Positions 16,847 to 24,755 of a stretch of DNA of 64,000 nucleotides are shown here, piece by piece. Origin of the DNA: Dactylosporangium aurantiacum (GTDB lineage Bacteria > Actinomycetota > Actinomycetes > Mycobacteriales > Micromonosporaceae); the NCBI RefSeq assembly GCF_000716715.1, contig NZ_JNYJ01000033.1, positions 1 to 64,000 on the forward strand, given 5' to 3'. The first letter of the stretch is position 1. The number at the start of each line of letters is the position of its first letter. Position numbers and translations under genes: made by a program. The notes below the pieces were generated by a model. That model made no database searches and had not been told where the DNA came from. It worked only from the letters and a program-made list of their open reading frames with translations.

Positions 16847-17931
16847 CGACCGCGCTGCCCGGGGCCGTGCGCAGCTACCACGTCACCAGCGGCGCCGGCA
16901 TCGACGGGCTGACGCTGCGGGTGGGCGCGCCGCGCCGGCCGGGACCCGGCGAGGTGGCGGTCGCGGTGCACGCCGTGTCGCTGAGCTTCCGTGAGCTGCT
17001 GGTGCTGCGCGGCCGGTACGTGCTGCCGGTGCGCCCCGACGTCGTGCCCGTCTCCGACGGGGCGGGCGAGGTCGTCGCCGTCGGGCCCGGCGTGCGGCGG
17101 GTGCGGCCCGGCGACCGGGTCACCGCGGCGCTGTTCCCGCTGTGGCGGGACGGCCCGCTGCGGCCGCAGTGGCTGCCGCAGCTGGGCGGGTCGCTCGACG
17201 GGCTGCTCACCGAGCTGGCCGTCCTGCCGGAGCAGGCCCTGGTGCCGGTCCCGGGGCACCTGTCGTACGCGGAGGCGGCGACCCTGCCGTGCGCGGCGGT
17301 CACCGCCTGGAACGCCCTCACCGGCGACGGCACCGGTGTCCGGCCCGGACAGACGGTCGTCACGACCGGCTCGGGCGGCGTATCGCTGTTCGCGATCCAG
17401 TTGGCGAAGGTGCTCGGCGCGACGGTGGTCGCCACGACGGGCCGGCCGGACCGGGCGCGGCGCCTGCGCGACCTCGGCGCCGACGAGGTCGTCGACTCTG
17501 CCGCGGTGCCCGCCTGGCACACCGCGGTCCGGGAGCTGACCGGCGGGCGCGGCGCCGACCGGGTCGTGCACACGGCCGGGCCGCTGGAGGAGTCGGCGCG
17601 GTGCCTGGCCGTGAGCGGGCACCTCGCCCTCGTCGGCTCCCTCGGCAGCGCATCCGGCCGCTCGGCCGAGGGCTCGACCGAGGGCTCGACCGAGGGCTCG
17701 ACCGGCGGCTGGGCGCCGCTGGATCCGGGGCTGCTGTTCGGGGTGGCGGGGACGCTGCGGGCCGTCGCGGTCGGCAGCCACGCCCAGTTCACCGAGCTGG
17801 CCGAGGTCGTCGCCGCGCACCGGCTGCGGCCGGTGATCGCGCGGACGTTCCCGTTCGAGGCGGCACGGGAGGCGTTGCGGCACTACGAGACGGCCGCGCC
17901 GTTCGGCAAGGTGGTCATCGCGGTGCGGTGA
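16843..17931 (+). CDS. MDR-family NAD(P)-dependent alcohol dehydrogenase
   Basis: 362 residues from ATG 16843, overlapping the previous stop by four bases. It has a GroES-like N-terminal part (VSDGAGEVVAVGPGVRRVRPGDRV), a Rossmann motif (TTGSGGVSLFAIQLAK) and a typical C-terminus (FEAAREALRHYETAAPFGKVVIAV). The structural zinc Cys cluster is absent. An insert of the tandem repeat GSTEGSTEGSTGG near residue 280, coded by 12-bp DNA repeats, is unusual. The gene is probably controlled by the divergent XRE regulator. Confidence 0.83.
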   Translation: MTTALPGAVRSYHVTSGAGIDGLTLRVGAPRRPGPGEVAVAVHAVSLSFRELLVLRGRYVLPVRPDVVPVSDGAGEVVAVGPGVRRVRPGDRVTAALFPLWRDGPLRPQWLPQLGGSLDGLLTELAVLPEQALVPVPGHLSYAEAATLPCAAVTAWNALTGDGTGVRPGQTVVTTGSGGVSLFAIQLAKVLGATVVATTGRPDRARRLRDLGADEVVDSAAVPAWHTAVRELTGGRGADRVVHTAGPLEESARCLAVSGHLALVGSLGSASGRSAEGSTEGSTEGSTGGWAPLDPGLLFGVAGTLRAVAVGSHAQFTELAEVVAAHRLRPVIARTFPFEAAREALRHYETAAPFGKVVIAVR

Positions 17932-17993
17932 TGCCCGGGCCGCCGGCGGGCGCGAAATGCGTGGACGCGGGGTGCGCGCCGGGTGAGGATCGG

Positions 17994-19181
17994 ATGGTGG
18001 AACTGCCCGGTGGACTGCTCCTGCGCGCCGCCCGCCGCGCCGACCTCGACCAGATCGGTGCGCTGCTGGCCGCGCGGGGCGCGCCGGCGGACGCCGAGGA
18101 TCACCGCCTCGTGGTCGAGGACGCCGACGGGGGGTTCGACGCCTGCGGGGTGGTGGTCGACGGGGACCGGGTCGTGTCCACCGCGACGCTGCTCGACGAG
18201 ACCGTCGTGCTCGCCGGCCGCCCGGTCCCCGCCGGGCAGGTGGAGCTGGTGGCGACCGACCGCGAGTACGAGGGCCGTGGCCTGGTCCGGGCGTTGATGG
18301 GCTGGGCGCACGAGCGCTCGGCCGGCCGTGGGCACCTCGTCCAGGTGATGATCGGGATCCCGTACTTCTACCGGCAGTTCGGCTACCAGTACACGATGCC
18401 GATCGCGCAGCGGCGGGCGGTGCTGGACGTGCCGGCGATGCCCGACGGCTGCACGGTGCGGGTGGCCGGGCCGGACGACATCGCGGCCATGGCGCGGCTG
18501 CAGGACGCGGTCCAGCGCCGGCACGACGTGTCCATGCCGCACTCACCGATGTGCTGGCGGGCCCTCGTCGCCAGGTCGGGCAGCACGCAGGTGGTGGCCG
18601 AGCGGGCCGGCGCGGTGATCGGCACCGCCCGGGTCACGCCACCCCACGAGGGTGTCGTCGTCGGCGAGGTCGCCGTGGCCGGCGACGGCGGTGCGGGGGT
18701 CGCCGCGCTGCTCGCCCATGCGGCCGGGCTGGCCGGCGGCGCGCCGTTCGAGGCGAAGGACCGCGCCGGGCTGCTGGCCGCGCACCTCGCACCCGCGCGC
18801 CCCGACGCCGCCGACTACTACGTGCGCGTCCCGGACGTGGCGGCGCTGCTGCGGCACCTGCGGCCCGTGCTGTCGGCGCGCCTCGCCGGGCACGACGGCG
18901 ACGCCGACGTCGTCGTGTCGTTCTTCCGCCATCATGTACGCCTGCACCGCACCGACGGCGCCGTCACCGACGTCGCGGCGGGCGGGCCGATGCAGGGGCC
19001 GGCCGCGCTGGGCGGCGCGGGCGTGGCCCCGGACCTGGTCGGGCCGCTGCTGTTCGGCCCGCACGGCATCGACGGGCTCGCCGCCCGGCACGCCGACGTC
19101 TACCCGGGGCCGCGGGCGGCGCTGATGCGGGCGCTGTTCCCGCCGGTCACCTCGGACCTGCTCACCTTCTACCTGCCGTAG
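17994..19181 (+). CDS. Two-domain GNAT-family acetyltransferase
   Basis: 395 residues from ATG 17994, preceded by GTGAGGAT; an earlier ATG at 17931 overlaps the dehydrogenase stop and is a real alternative. The first GNAT domain has VELVATDREYEGRGLVRALMGWAHERS (motif A, E-Y-E-G-R-G-L) and PYFYRQFGYQY. A second part (MARLQDAVQRRHDV..., VIGTARVTPPHEGVVVGEVA) and an SCP2-like tail follow, as in Eis-type enzymes. Eis relatives acetylate amines, including aminoglycosides, but the substrate here is unknown. Confidence 0.75.
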   Translation: MVELPGGLLLRAARRADLDQIGALLAARGAPADAEDHRLVVEDADGGFDACGVVVDGDRVVSTATLLDETVVLAGRPVPAGQVELVATDREYEGRGLVRALMGWAHERSAGRGHLVQVMIGIPYFYRQFGYQYTMPIAQRRAVLDVPAMPDGCTVRVAGPDDIAAMARLQDAVQRRHDVSMPHSPMCWRALVARSGSTQVVAERAGAVIGTARVTPPHEGVVVGEVAVAGDGGAGVAALLAHAAGLAGGAPFEAKDRAGLLAAHLAPARPDAADYYVRVPDVAALLRHLRPVLSARLAGHDGDADVVVSFFRHHVRLHRTDGAVTDVAAGGPMQGPAALGGAGVAPDLVGPLLFGPHGIDGLAARHADVYPGPRAALMRALFPPVTSDLLTFYLP

Positions 19182-19193
19182 GGCGGCCCGGCA

Positions 19194-19209
19194 ATTTCCT
19201 GCCGGGAAC
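19194..19209. promoter_or_regulatory. Second copy of the TCC-TGCC-GGGAA operator
   Basis: ATTTCCTGCCGGGAAC shares the core TTCCYTGCCGGGAA with the palindrome at 16359-16374. It lies 70-90 bases upstream of the secreted protein at 19281, so that gene may belong to the same XRE regulon. Confidence 0.45.
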
Positions 19210-19280
19210 CGTTCAGGTGCCGCGAGGTTGCGCCGATGGTCTCAGCGTCACACGGACGCGACGCACCACAGGGGGCACGG

Positions 19281-19784
19281 ATGAACAGCACCGCGATCAC
19301 GAAGGCGCTCACGCTCGCCGGTTTCACCGCCGTCGCCGGGCTCGGCACGATGCTCGCGCCGGCCGCCGCGCACGCCGCCACGAACCCCGACGTGTACGCC
19401 CGTGCCGGTGTCATCTACGTCAACGACGGCCACCGCGAGGTGCGCCTCACCGAGGACGAGGTCAACGCGCAGCCGAGCCTCTCCCCCGACGGCGTGAAGA
19501 TCACCTACGTGCACAACGGCACCATCTGGGTCATGAAGGCCAACGGCGCCGGCAAGCACCAGGTCAGCGACCGCACCGGCACCGCACCCACCTGGACACC
19601 GGACGGCACCTCGATCACCTACACCGCCGAGTCGTGCACCGGCGCGCCCGGCACGTTCCGCGTCGGCACCCGCGGCGGCACCACGTCCGAGCCGCTGTCG
19701 CCCGCCGAGTGCCGCGACGAGGCCGCCCCGCAGGTCGGCTACATCACCGAGCAGCCCGGCACCGGGCCGCAGTCGACCCGCTGA
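19281..19784 (+). CDS. Secreted WD40-like (TolB/PD40) beta-propeller fragment protein
   Basis: 167 residues from ATG 19281. A Sec signal peptide is clear (LTLAGFTAVAGLGTMLAPAAAHAA, cleavage near AHA-AT at residue 33). The mature part has two or three PD40-type repeats (QPSLSPDGVKITYVHNGTIWVMKANG, APTWTPDGTSITYTAES) and two Cys that could pair. A full TolB propeller has six or more blades, so this protein holds only part of one or oligomerises. The function is unknown, probably extracellular binding. Confidence 0.78.
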   Translation: MNSTAITKALTLAGFTAVAGLGTMLAPAAAHAATNPDVYARAGVIYVNDGHREVRLTEDEVNAQPSLSPDGVKITYVHNGTIWVMKANGAGKHQVSDRTGTAPTWTPDGTSITYTAESCTGAPGTFRVGTRGGTTSEPLSPAECRDEAAPQVGYITEQPGTGPQSTR

Positions 19785-19793
19785 GCGCGGCGG

Positions 19794-19824
19794 TTGACTC
19801 TCCCACCGTGGGAGACCCGATCCT
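19794..19824 (+). promoter_or_regulatory. MerR-type promoter with 19-bp spacer palindrome
   Basis: TTGACT (19794-19799) and GATCCT (19819-19824) are separated by 19 bp. This is the long spacer typical of MerR-controlled promoters. The spacer begins next to the perfect palindrome CTCCCAC-C-GTGGGAG (19800-19814). The gene downstream encodes a MerR protein, so autoregulation by promoter distortion is likely. Confidence 0.65.
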
Positions 19825-19830
19825 GGTCGG

Positions 19831-21384
19831 GTGGGTGAACTGTTCAGCATCGGCGACCTGGCCGCACGCACCGGCCTGCCGGTGAAGGTGATCCGGCACT
19901 GGTCCGACGTCGGCGTGGTGCCACCGACCATCCGCACCGCGTCCGGCTACCGCCGCTACGACGCGGGCGCCCTCGCCCGGCTGGAGCTGGCGCGCACGCT
20001 GCGGGACCTCGGGCTCGGCCTGACCGCGATCCGCGGCGTCGTGGACCGGGAGCGGACCGTGGCGGAGGCGGCGGCGGTGCACGCCGACGCGATCGAGACG
20101 CAGGTCCGCACGCTGCGGCTGCAGCAGGCGGTGCTGCGGTCGGTGTCGCGGCGCGGGGCGACCGCCGCGGAGCTCGCCGACCTGACCCGGCTGGCCCGGC
20201 TGTCGGCGCGGGAACGCACCGCCGTCATCCACGACTTCGTCACCGCCGCGCTCGGCGACCTCGACGTGCCCACCTACCGCGCCGGGTTGCTCGCCGCCAC
20301 CCCCGACCTGCCGGAGCAGCCGTCCCCCGAGCAGCTCGACGCGTGGATCGAGTTGGCGGCGCTGGTACGCACACCGCGGCTGCACGCGTCGCTGGCGCGG
20401 ATCGCGCGGTACGCCGCCGAACACGCCCCCGGCGAGCACGACGAGCGGGCCGTCGCCGCCGCCAGGGACGTCACCGACCTGTGGGTGCGCCGGGTCACGG
20501 CGGCGATCGACGGCGGGATCATGACCGACTCCCCGGCGGCCGACCCGGTCGTCGCCGACATCGTCGCGGCGTGGCTGCCGACCCAGGCCGGCACCGGCGT
20601 CGACGGCGCGCCGGCCCGGCGCCTGTTGCTGGAGCAGCTGGAGGTCGCCGCCGACCGGGACGTCGAGCGGTACTGGCAGCTGCTGTGCGTCATCAACGGC
20701 TGGCCGGTGCCGGCAAGCCTGCAGGCACCCGGGCGGTGGCTGATGACGGCGCTGCGGGCGAACCCGGCGCCGGGTGCCCGCGCCGCCGGCATCGCCGCGC
20801 TGCTGGCCGAGGAGGACCCCGACCCGGCGTGGCTGCTGCCGGCCTGCGAGCGGGTCCTCGCCGAGGTGGAGGAGCTGGTCGCCGCGGTGCCGGCCGGGCG
20901 GCTCGGCGCGCCGACGCCGTGCGCCGGCTGGGACGTCCGCGCGCTGCTGGAGCACCTCGTGTGGGAGAACCTGCTGTGGACCAGCCTGGCCGCCGGCGCC
21001 CCGCGCGCCGACTTCGCCGCCGACCACCTCGGCGACGACCACGTGGCCGCGTTCCGGGCCGCCTCGCGGGACACCCTCGCCGCGTTCCGCCGCCCCGGGA
21101 TGCTGTCGCAGCGGTACGGCGAAGCACCCGGCTGGCGCCTGGTGGAGCAGGTCGTCGTCGAGATGCTCGTGCACGGCTGGGACCTCGCCACCGCGACCGG
21201 CCGGCCCACGGACCTCGCCCCGGACGTCGCCGACGCGATGCTGCCGGCGGTCCGCGCCATGTACGGCCCGCTGCCCAGGACGTCGGCCGGGTCGTTCGGC
21301 CCCGAACAGCCCTGTCCGGAGGGGGCGACCGCGGCTGACCGGCTCGCCGCCTACCTGGGCCGCGTCACAGGCCCCCGTGCGTGA
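19831..21384 (+). CDS. MerR regulator fused to a maleylpyruvate isomerase-like (MDMPI/DinB) domain
   Basis: 517 residues from GTG 19831. Residues about 1-70 form a MerR winged helix (LFSIGDLAARTGLPVKVIRHWSDVGVVPPTIRTASGYRRYD), followed by a coiled coil and a long helical middle. The C-terminal about 200 residues are a TIGR03086/MDMPI-type DinB four-helix domain (VPAGRLGAPTPCAGWDVRALLEHLV, with the later EMLVHGWDLATATGRP carrying the His). That family uses mycothiol in actinobacteria. The fusion would link sensing to a metal and thiol site. The gene lies behind its own MerR-type promoter. Confidence 0.82.
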   Translation: MGELFSIGDLAARTGLPVKVIRHWSDVGVVPPTIRTASGYRRYDAGALARLELARTLRDLGLGLTAIRGVVDRERTVAEAAAVHADAIETQVRTLRLQQAVLRSVSRRGATAAELADLTRLARLSARERTAVIHDFVTAALGDLDVPTYRAGLLAATPDLPEQPSPEQLDAWIELAALVRTPRLHASLARIARYAAEHAPGEHDERAVAAARDVTDLWVRRVTAAIDGGIMTDSPAADPVVADIVAAWLPTQAGTGVDGAPARRLLLEQLEVAADRDVERYWQLLCVINGWPVPASLQAPGRWLMTALRANPAPGARAAGIAALLAEEDPDPAWLLPACERVLAEVEELVAAVPAGRLGAPTPCAGWDVRALLEHLVWENLLWTSLAAGAPRADFAADHLGDDHVAAFRAASRDTLAAFRRPGMLSQRYGEAPGWRLVEQVVVEMLVHGWDLATATGRPTDLAPDVADAMLPAVRAMYGPLPRTSAGSFGPEQPCPEGATAADRLAAYLGRVTGPRA

Positions 21385-21437
21385 CGAGGGCAGGCGGCTC
21401 GCCGTCCGGCACCTTGCCCACCCGGCCGGACGACAGC

Positions 21438-22409
21438 TCAGGCCAGGACGACCCGCTCCAGCACCGTGAGCGGGGTGCGCCACTGGTCCGGGGTGTCGTA
21501 GTTGCCGGCCACGACCGCCACCACCAGGTCCTGGTCCGGCACGACGGCGAGCCGCTGCCCGCCGTTGCCCGCGGCCATCACGACCCGCCGCCCGGCGACG
21601 GTCTCCAGGTACCAGTGGTAGCCGTAGCCGGCGCCCCAGTCCGTCCTCAGCCGCGGCTGCACCATCGTGCGGATCCAGCCCGCCGGGACCACGGCCCGTC
21701 CCCGCCACTCCCCCTCGGCGAGCACCAGCTCCCCGATCCTGGCCAGGTCCCGCGGCGCCAGCCGCAGCCCCGACGCGGCGGACGGCACCCCGTCCTGACC
21801 GGCCAGCCACTCGTGCCGCTGGATGCCCAACGGCTCGAACAACGCACCGTCGGCGTATTCGTCGAGCGGCCGCCCGGTGCCCTCGGCGATGAGCCCGCCG
21901 AGCAGCGCCGTGGCCCCGCCGCAGTAGCTCCACCGTCGGCCGGGCGCCTCGACGACGGGCCGTTCCAGGACGTACCGGTACCGGTCCGGGGCAAGCTCCA
22001 TGGCGATCTCGGCGTTGGCGGGGCTGTCGTACGGGATCTCCTCCCGCCACTCGAGCCCCAACGACATGGTCAGCGCGTGCTCCACGGTGAGCCGCGCCCG
22101 GTCCGGCTCCGCCCGCAGGTCCGGGTACTGCGGAAACCGCGCCAGCAGCGGCGTTTCCGGCTCGGGCACCAGCCTGTCGGCGAGCGCGGCGCCGTACAAC
22201 AGCGCCGTCACGCTTTTCGTGACGGACCGTAGGTCGTGCAGCGTCTCGGGCCCGAACCGCACGACGCCGAGCGACTGCCCCCACGTGAAGTCCTCACCCT
22301 CGCCGTAGTGCTCCAGCACCGTGCGACCGCCGCGCGTCACCACGACCCCGTGCAGCCCGTCGACCTCCCCCGCGCCGACCGCCGCCGCCAACCGGTCCCG
22401 CATCCGCAT
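21438..22409 (-). CDS. Serine hydrolase of the class C beta-lactamase family
   Basis: 323 residues from ATG 22409. It has the S62-V-T-K65 nucleophile motif and the later Y-C-G tyrosine motif (RRWSYCGGATALLGG) of penicillin-binding-protein-like esterases. Motifs such as GAGYGYHWYLE and MAAGNGGQRLAVVPDQDLVV complete the fold. No signal peptide is visible, so it is probably a cytoplasmic esterase or D-aminopeptidase-type enzyme rather than a secreted beta-lactamase. It is divergent from the sugar transporter. Confidence 0.85.
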   Translation of the reverse strand: MRMRDRLAAAVGAGEVDGLHGVVVTRGGRTVLEHYGEGEDFTWGQSLGVVRFGPETLHDLRSVTKSVTALLYGAALADRLVPEPETPLLARFPQYPDLRAEPDRARLTVEHALTMSLGLEWREEIPYDSPANAEIAMELAPDRYRYVLERPVVEAPGRRWSYCGGATALLGGLIAEGTGRPLDEYADGALFEPLGIQRHEWLAGQDGVPSAASGLRLAPRDLARIGELVLAEGEWRGRAVVPAGWIRTMVQPRLRTDWGAGYGYHWYLETVAGRRVVMAAGNGGQRLAVVPDQDLVVAVVAGNYDTPDQWRTPLTVLERVVLA

Positions 22410-22737
22410 CGATCTCCTTCGTCAACGAACCACGCTGCGCAGAACGTACACAGGATTTCGCAACCGTGGCGGCCCGGAAGGTGCACCCACGCGGCGGCGG
22501 CAGGTGGCCGCCGCCCGGGGCCGTGCGCGGTTGGGAGAACGAATTCCGAGATCATCCGAAATCAATTTGACGATCATCCACGCCGGTGATCTCGGCACTC
22601 ATCTGCGTCAATACGATGGAGACCACGCAGACTTTGCAGACTTTTCGCGTGTTGGGTTTGACAGGCTACATCGTATCGCCTTCCATGGAAGCTGCAGTCG
22701 ATGGTCCGTTCGTTACTTCGTCACGGGGGATGCCGTT
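22410..22737 (+). promoter_or_regulatory. AT-richer intergenic region before the heptose cluster
   Basis: This 328-base gap is clearly less GC-rich than its surroundings from about 22535 onward. It holds a tandem 9-bp repeat GCAGACTTT (22627-22635, 22636-22644), a TTGACA hexamer at 22658-22663 and the palindrome TTCCATGGAA at 22681-22690. A GGGGGA ribosome binding site sits just before the transporter start. These look like the control region of the downstream operon, although no convincing -10 hexamer pairs with TTGACA. A short reading frame from an ATG in this stretch could give a leader peptide but is not supported. Confidence 0.45.
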
Positions 22738-23637
22738 ATGGCCACGGTGTTGTGCGCGGTCGTCACCGTCCTGGCATGGGGCAGTTGGATCGGGCTGGCC
22801 CAGTACGCCGGCGAGGCCGACGCCCACCTCAAGACCGTGTACGTGACGGCCGGCGGGCTCGCCTTCGCCCTGATCGCGCCGGCGGTGCTCGGCAGGCCGG
22901 GCGCCGGCGACCTCCGTTTCACCCTGGCCGCGTGGTGGATCCCGTTCCTCGGCGGCGTGATCTGGGCACTGGGCAACGTCTGCGCGCTCAGCGCCGCCGG
23001 ACGGCTCGGCATCGCCCGTGCCGCGGCGGTCTGGACCAGCCTGAACATCGCGCTCGCGGTGGTCTGGGGCGCCGCCCTGTTCGGCGAGTTCTCCCGCCTC
23101 GGCCCGGCCCGGCTCGCGCTTAACGCGGTCGTGCTGCTGGGCGTCATCGGCGGCCTGGTGCTGGTCACCATGGCCAAGGACGACGGCGAGGTCCGGGCGT
23201 GGGCGTCCGGCGGGCTCGCCGCGGCGGTCGGCGCGGGCGTGCTGTGGGGCAGCTACTTCGTGCCCGTGCAGGCCTCCGGGGTGTCGCCGTGGGTGGCCAA
23301 CATCCCCCTGGCCGCCGGCATGGTGGTGGGCAGTGTGGCGCTGCTGCTGACGCCGGGCCGGCCGCACCGCCTGAGGCCCGCACACCGGCGCGCCTACGCG
23401 GTGCTGCCCGCCGCCGGCGCGCTGTGGGGCGTGGGCAACGTCGCCATGCTGCTGCTCGTCCAGGACGTCGGCGCCGGCCGCGGATTCACCGTCGCGCAGC
23501 TCGGCCTGGTCGTCAACGCACTGGTTGGCATCTATTTATATAACGAGCCGAAGCCCGGCACCCGCGCCGCCAGGATCACCTTGTGCGGGGTCGCCCTCGC
23601 CACGGCCGCCGGGGTGCTGTTCGGCACGTTCTCATAA
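22738..23637 (+). CDS. GRP-family (DMT superfamily) sugar transporter
   Basis: 299 residues from ATG 22738 with GGGGGA upstream. It is very hydrophobic, with about ten predicted membrane helices in two similar halves; each half has the WG(S)xxxP-type helix (VTVLAWGSWIGLAQ near residue 10, AGVLWGSYFVPVQASG in the middle) seen in glucose/ribose porters and EamA-like transporters. It probably moves a sugar or small polyol across the inner membrane. It is the first gene before the sugar-nucleotide cluster, 118 bases from the dehydratase, and may import a precursor or export a product. Confidence 0.78.
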   Translation: MATVLCAVVTVLAWGSWIGLAQYAGEADAHLKTVYVTAGGLAFALIAPAVLGRPGAGDLRFTLAAWWIPFLGGVIWALGNVCALSAAGRLGIARAAAVWTSLNIALAVVWGAALFGEFSRLGPARLALNAVVLLGVIGGLVLVTMAKDDGEVRAWASGGLAAAVGAGVLWGSYFVPVQASGVSPWVANIPLAAGMVVGSVALLLTPGRPHRLRPAHRRAYAVLPAAGALWGVGNVAMLLLVQDVGAGRGFTVAQLGLVVNALVGIYLYNEPKPGTRAARITLCGVALATAAGVLFGTFS

Positions 23638-23755
23638 GCGGCCGAACACCACAGGCACGGCACCACCATCACACGGCAAAGCGAGCCGCACGACGTCGGC
23701 GTGCGCGCGTACCGGCGTGCGCACAAAACCTTTCCGCAGCAGATCGGAGGAGCGT

Positions 23756-24739
23756 ATGCGTGTCATGATCACCGGGGTGACCGGCTTCGCCGGCAGTTAC
23801 CTCGCCGAGCACCTCGTCGACAAGCCCGGCGTCGAGGTGTACGGGCTCAAGCGCTGGAACAGCCCGATGACCGACATCCTGCCCGTGCGGGACCGCATCA
23901 CCCTGATCGACTTCGACCTCGGCGACCCGCACTCCGTCTACGCGGCGGTCCGCGAGGTCCGCCCCGACCGCGTCTTCCACCTCGCCGCGCAGTCCTACGT
24001 GCCGATGAGCTTCCGCGCCCCGGTGGACACGATCCGGGCCAACGCGCTGGGCACCGTCGCCCTGCTCGAGGCGCTGCGCGAGGTCGGCGGCGACCCCGTG
24101 ATCCACATCTGCACGTCCTCGGAGGTCTACGGCGAGGTCCCCAGCGACGAGCTGCCGATCACCGAGGCGACCCCGTTCCGCCCGCAGAGTCCGTACGGCG
24201 TGAGCAAGGTCGCCGAAGACCTCACCGCGTACCAGTACTTCATGTCCTACGGCATGCACACCCTGCGCACCAGGTCGTTCACGCACACCGGTCCGCGCAG
24301 CAAGGAGGTCTTCGTCGCGCCGGCGTTCGCCAAGCAGATCGCGGAGATCGAGGCCGGGCTGCGCCCCGACGGCATCGTCAAGGTCGGCAACCTCGACTCG
24401 ACCCGCACCTTTCTCGACATCCGCGACATGGTCGAGGCGTACTGGCTGCTCACCGAGCGCTGCCCGGCGGGTGAGGTGTACAACATCGCCGGCGACACCA
24501 CCTGCCTCGTCGGCGAGATGCTCGACGTGCTCGCCTCGCTGACCGACGTGACGGTCAAGGCCGAGGTGGACCCGGCGCTGCTGCGGGCCTCGGACGTCAC
24601 CCGGCAGGTCCCCGACACCACGAAGTTCCGCGAGGCCACCGGATGGTCGCCGCGGATCCCGTTCGAACAGACGCTCAAGGACATCCTCGACTACTGGCGC
24701 GCGCAGGTCAGCCTGCGCGCACTGCGCGCCGAGCGGTGA
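23756..24739 (+). CDS. GDP-mannose 4,6-dehydratase-like NAD(P)-sugar dehydratase
   Basis: 327 residues from ATG 23756 with TCGGAGGAG upstream. It is an extended SDR with the GxxGxxG motif near the N-terminus (ITGVTGFAGSYLAEHL), the catalytic triad region CTSSEVYG and the Y-x-x-x-K motif (SPYGVSK). The Glu after the Ser pair fits dehydratases rather than plain reductases or epimerases. In the context of heptose genes, the likely substrate is GDP-D-glycero-D-manno-heptose, as for the DmhA-type enzymes, giving a 4-keto-6-deoxy heptose; this substrate is inferred. GDP-mannose is the alternative. Confidence 0.82.
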   Translation: MRVMITGVTGFAGSYLAEHLVDKPGVEVYGLKRWNSPMTDILPVRDRITLIDFDLGDPHSVYAAVREVRPDRVFHLAAQSYVPMSFRAPVDTIRANALGTVALLEALREVGGDPVIHICTSSEVYGEVPSDELPITEATPFRPQSPYGVSKVAEDLTAYQYFMSYGMHTLRTRSFTHTGPRSKEVFVAPAFAKQIAEIEAGLRPDGIVKVGNLDSTRTFLDIRDMVEAYWLLTERCPAGEVYNIAGDTTCLVGEMLDVLASLTDVTVKAEVDPALLRASDVTRQVPDTTKFREATGWSPRIPFEQTLKDILDYWRAQVSLRALRAER

Positions 24740-24755
24740 CGGAAGGAGCAGGGCA

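Noticed and set aside
22586-22846. 86-codon frame upstream of and overlapping the sugar transporter start
   Set aside because: It runs into the transporter in another frame and has no family resemblance; a short leader peptide cannot be excluded but is not supported.
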